A stretch of 6,202 bases of DNA. Origin: Candidatus Gerdarchaeota archaeon (GTDB lineage: Archaea; Asgardarchaeota; Heimdallarchaeia; JABLTI01). The notes below the pieces were generated by a model that worked only from the letters and a program-made list of their open reading frames with translations, was not told where the DNA came from and did no database searches. The stretch covers positions 1 to 6,202 of the forward strand of contig JAEOUJ010000233.1 of the NCBI GenBank assembly GCA_016839405.1. Reading direction: 5' to 3'. Below are positions 5,105 to 6,202 of this stretch, in pieces. The position numbers and the translations under genes were made by a program. Every line of letters starts with the position of its first letter. Position 1 is the stretch's first letter.

Positions 5105-5299
5105 ATGTCTACTGAAATGCAACGTGCTGCTGATGAAGAGCTTAAAATACTTCGCTTTTGTCATGTTTGTGGACAGTTAGTTAAATTGAAAGTATATTCT
5201 TACCAGTTTCCAAGAATCTATTTCAGCTGTCCTAATTGTGGTGAAATTATCCTTTTTAAAGAACGTAAAATTGCTCCTAGAGATCAACATTGGATTTAA
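5105..5299 (+). CDS. Small zinc-ribbon protein (two CxxC knuckles), function unknown
   Basis: The product has 64 residues. CHVCG (C19, C22) and CPNCG (C42, C45), 19 residues apart, form a classic four-Cys zinc ribbon. Between them lie predicted strands (LVKLKVYSYQF, RIYFS). An acidic N-terminal helix (about 4-16) and a basic tail (KERKIAPRDQHWI) flank it. Such ribbons occur in transcription, translation and RNA-processing factors as well as in many uncharacterised archaeal proteins, so no specific role can be given. ATG 5105 is preferred because GGAAG (5091-5095) lies 9 nt upstream. An in-frame ATG at 5060 would add 15 residues that look unlike the rest (MFLTSHYLSKWKFNF) and has no SD. The gene is transcribed divergently from tRNA-Lys and stands alone. 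Confidence 0.75.
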   Translation: MSTEMQRAADEELKILRFCHVCGQLVKLKVYSYQFPRIYFSCPNCGEIILFKERKIAPRDQHWI

Positions 5300-5350
5300 C
5301 TTTACCGTTCTTTTAACTTATTCCATACTTCAAAAATGTGGGAAATTTTG

Positions 5351-5369
5351 GATGTTTTTTGCCTCTTTG
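5351..5369 (+). terminator. T-run after the zinc-ribbon gene
   Basis: GATGTTTTTTGCCTCTTTG contains a run of six T about 50 nt after the stop, without a clear hairpin, just before the next promoter. It is a plausible intrinsic archaeal terminator. Confidence 0.35.
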
Positions 5370-5387
5370 TAATAACTTTAATTATAG

Positions 5388-5396
5388 TTTTATATT
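5388..5396 (+). promoter_or_regulatory. TATA box of the 3'-truncated helical gene
   Basis: TTTTATATT predicts a transcript start near 5416-5422, giving a very short leader before GTG 5430 or ATG 5442. Assigned by pattern and spacing. Confidence 0.45.
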
Positions 5397-5441
5397 ATCT
5401 TTGAATGTACATAGGAAATGGAAATCTGAGTGGTAGCCTCT

Positions 5442-6202
5442 ATGTCTAAAGTAGAATTATTTGATGTACTTAAAGAACAGCTTTTTGATCGTTTAATTAA
5501 TTTTGATTCTATTCGAAAGGAGACTTTTTCCTCTGCTAGTACTAGAATAGAAGACATTTGTAATACCTGGCCAGAATTCGCTCAAACCAGCGCTTTAGCT
5601 CTTAATCAAATTGCTACTGCTTCTCGTTTAGAGCGCTGTGAATATCAAGAAACGCTTAGTGAGAATATTAAAGCGTTAAAAAATAATCCTAAAGCTTTTG
5701 AAGTTGTTTCAAAATCACGTGATCAATCTATTGTTTTGGAATTTTTTGCTCGAGTATTATCTCTTCTTTATTATGAAACTATTATGGAAGGAGTTTTTGA
5801 AAAGAAAAGGAATGTATCTGTTATTGAAGACTATGCCAAACAATTACACGAGCTTTCTGAGATTATTCTCTTTACTTTAGGTAAAGAATTATTGATTGAT
5901 GAAGAATACCTGAAAATGATGATTTCTATAGGTAAAATGAATTTTGAATCCAATCTTTATGAAAATCTTGAATCTATTGATAAAAGTAAAAAAAGTAAGC
6001 AAAAGGATGCTTTGTTAGAGCGCCGTATTAAAAACCTTCGTTATAAAGGAACTCTCTATAAGGATTATTATTCCCGCATTTTAGAAATTGCTAGAGAAGA
6101 TTTCTGGTGGGATGATCAACTATTAAGGTATTTCATTTTCACCAAAGCAGATAAGCTTTTTACTGAGGCTCGTGATATTCTTCAGAAAAATCCTCTTGAT
6201 CC
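5442..6202 (+). CDS. Large helical protein, 3' end cut off by the window, function unknown
   Basis: An open frame of at least 253 residues runs off the right edge. The start MSKVELFDVLKEQLFDRL is followed by almost continuous predicted alpha helix. A short basic, probably flexible stretch (SKKSKQKD) lies near residue 180. The last visible segment (FTKADKLFTEARDILQKNP) has the feel of a TPR- or HEAT-like helical hairpin, but no repeat register is clear. There is no signal peptide, membrane span, Cys cluster or nucleotide-binding motif in the visible part. Start choice: an in-frame TGA lies at 5427-5429 and a GTG directly after it at 5430. ATG 5442, with imperfect GAGTGG upstream, is preferred, but GTG 5430 (four extra residues) cannot be excluded. 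The visible 253 residues give no enzymatic assignment. Confidence 0.8.
   Translation, partial: MSKVELFDVLKEQLFDRLINFDSIRKETFSSASTRIEDICNTWPEFAQTSALALNQIATASRLERCEYQETLSENIKALKNNPKAFEVVSKSRDQSIVLEFFARVLSLLYYETIMEGVFEKKRNVSVIEDYAKQLHELSEIILFTLGKELLIDEEYLKMMISIGKMNFESNLYENLESIDKSKKSKQKDALLERRIKNLRYKGTLYKDYYSRILEIAREDFWWDDQLLRYFIFTKADKLFTEARDILQKNPLD

Noticed and set aside
5698..5880. 60-residue frame within the last gene
   Set aside because: It lies out of frame inside a longer uninterrupted frame with ordinary protein composition.

Overview
The window is AT-rich and looks archaeal. The promoters have TATA-box geometry, several starts have good Shine-Dalgarno (SD) matches to an archaeal 16S tail, and the genes are small and tightly packed on alternating strands. 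One long gene fuses HEAT-like repeats, a very long Glu-rich linker and a eukaryote-like (Rab/Ras-type) small GTPase domain. Expanded, oddly fused small GTPases are typical of Asgard archaea, so I infer an Asgard lineage (Loki- or Heimdall-type). That assignment rests on one gene plus base composition and is not proven.

Left part (1-1111): a perfect 15-bp palindrome lies at the edge, followed by a TATA box and a Cys-rich protein built from an internal duplication (+). Next is a ribbon-helix-helix type small DNA-binding protein (-). A 198-bp divergent intergenic region holds a TATA box followed by four 10-bp units with CCA on exactly the same helical face. It leads into a 56-aa AbrB-type swapped-hairpin regulator (+).

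Centre (1114-2666): the AbrB gene is tightly joined to a complete glutamate dehydrogenase gene, with the SD inside abrB and the start 2 nt after its stop. A 79-aa helical protein of unknown function follows 17 nt later behind a strong SD. The three genes look like one operon: a small regulator, the enzyme linking carbon and nitrogen metabolism, and an accessory protein.

Right-centre (2720-4914, all on -): in transcription order, tRNA-Lys(UUU) with an encoded CCA, then a 78-aa single-span membrane protein starting only 30 nt after the tRNA, then the 586-aa HEAT/acidic-linker/GTPase fusion. The GTPase domain keeps the P-loop, NKxD and G5 motifs but has DIAAK where DTAGQ is expected, and lacks the switch I threonine. 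It therefore probably binds nucleotide without normal switching or hydrolysis.

Right end (5105-6202): a 64-aa two-CxxC zinc-ribbon protein, then the first 253 residues of a largely helical protein I do not recognise, cut off by the window end. No gene-free stretch exceeds about 200 bases.
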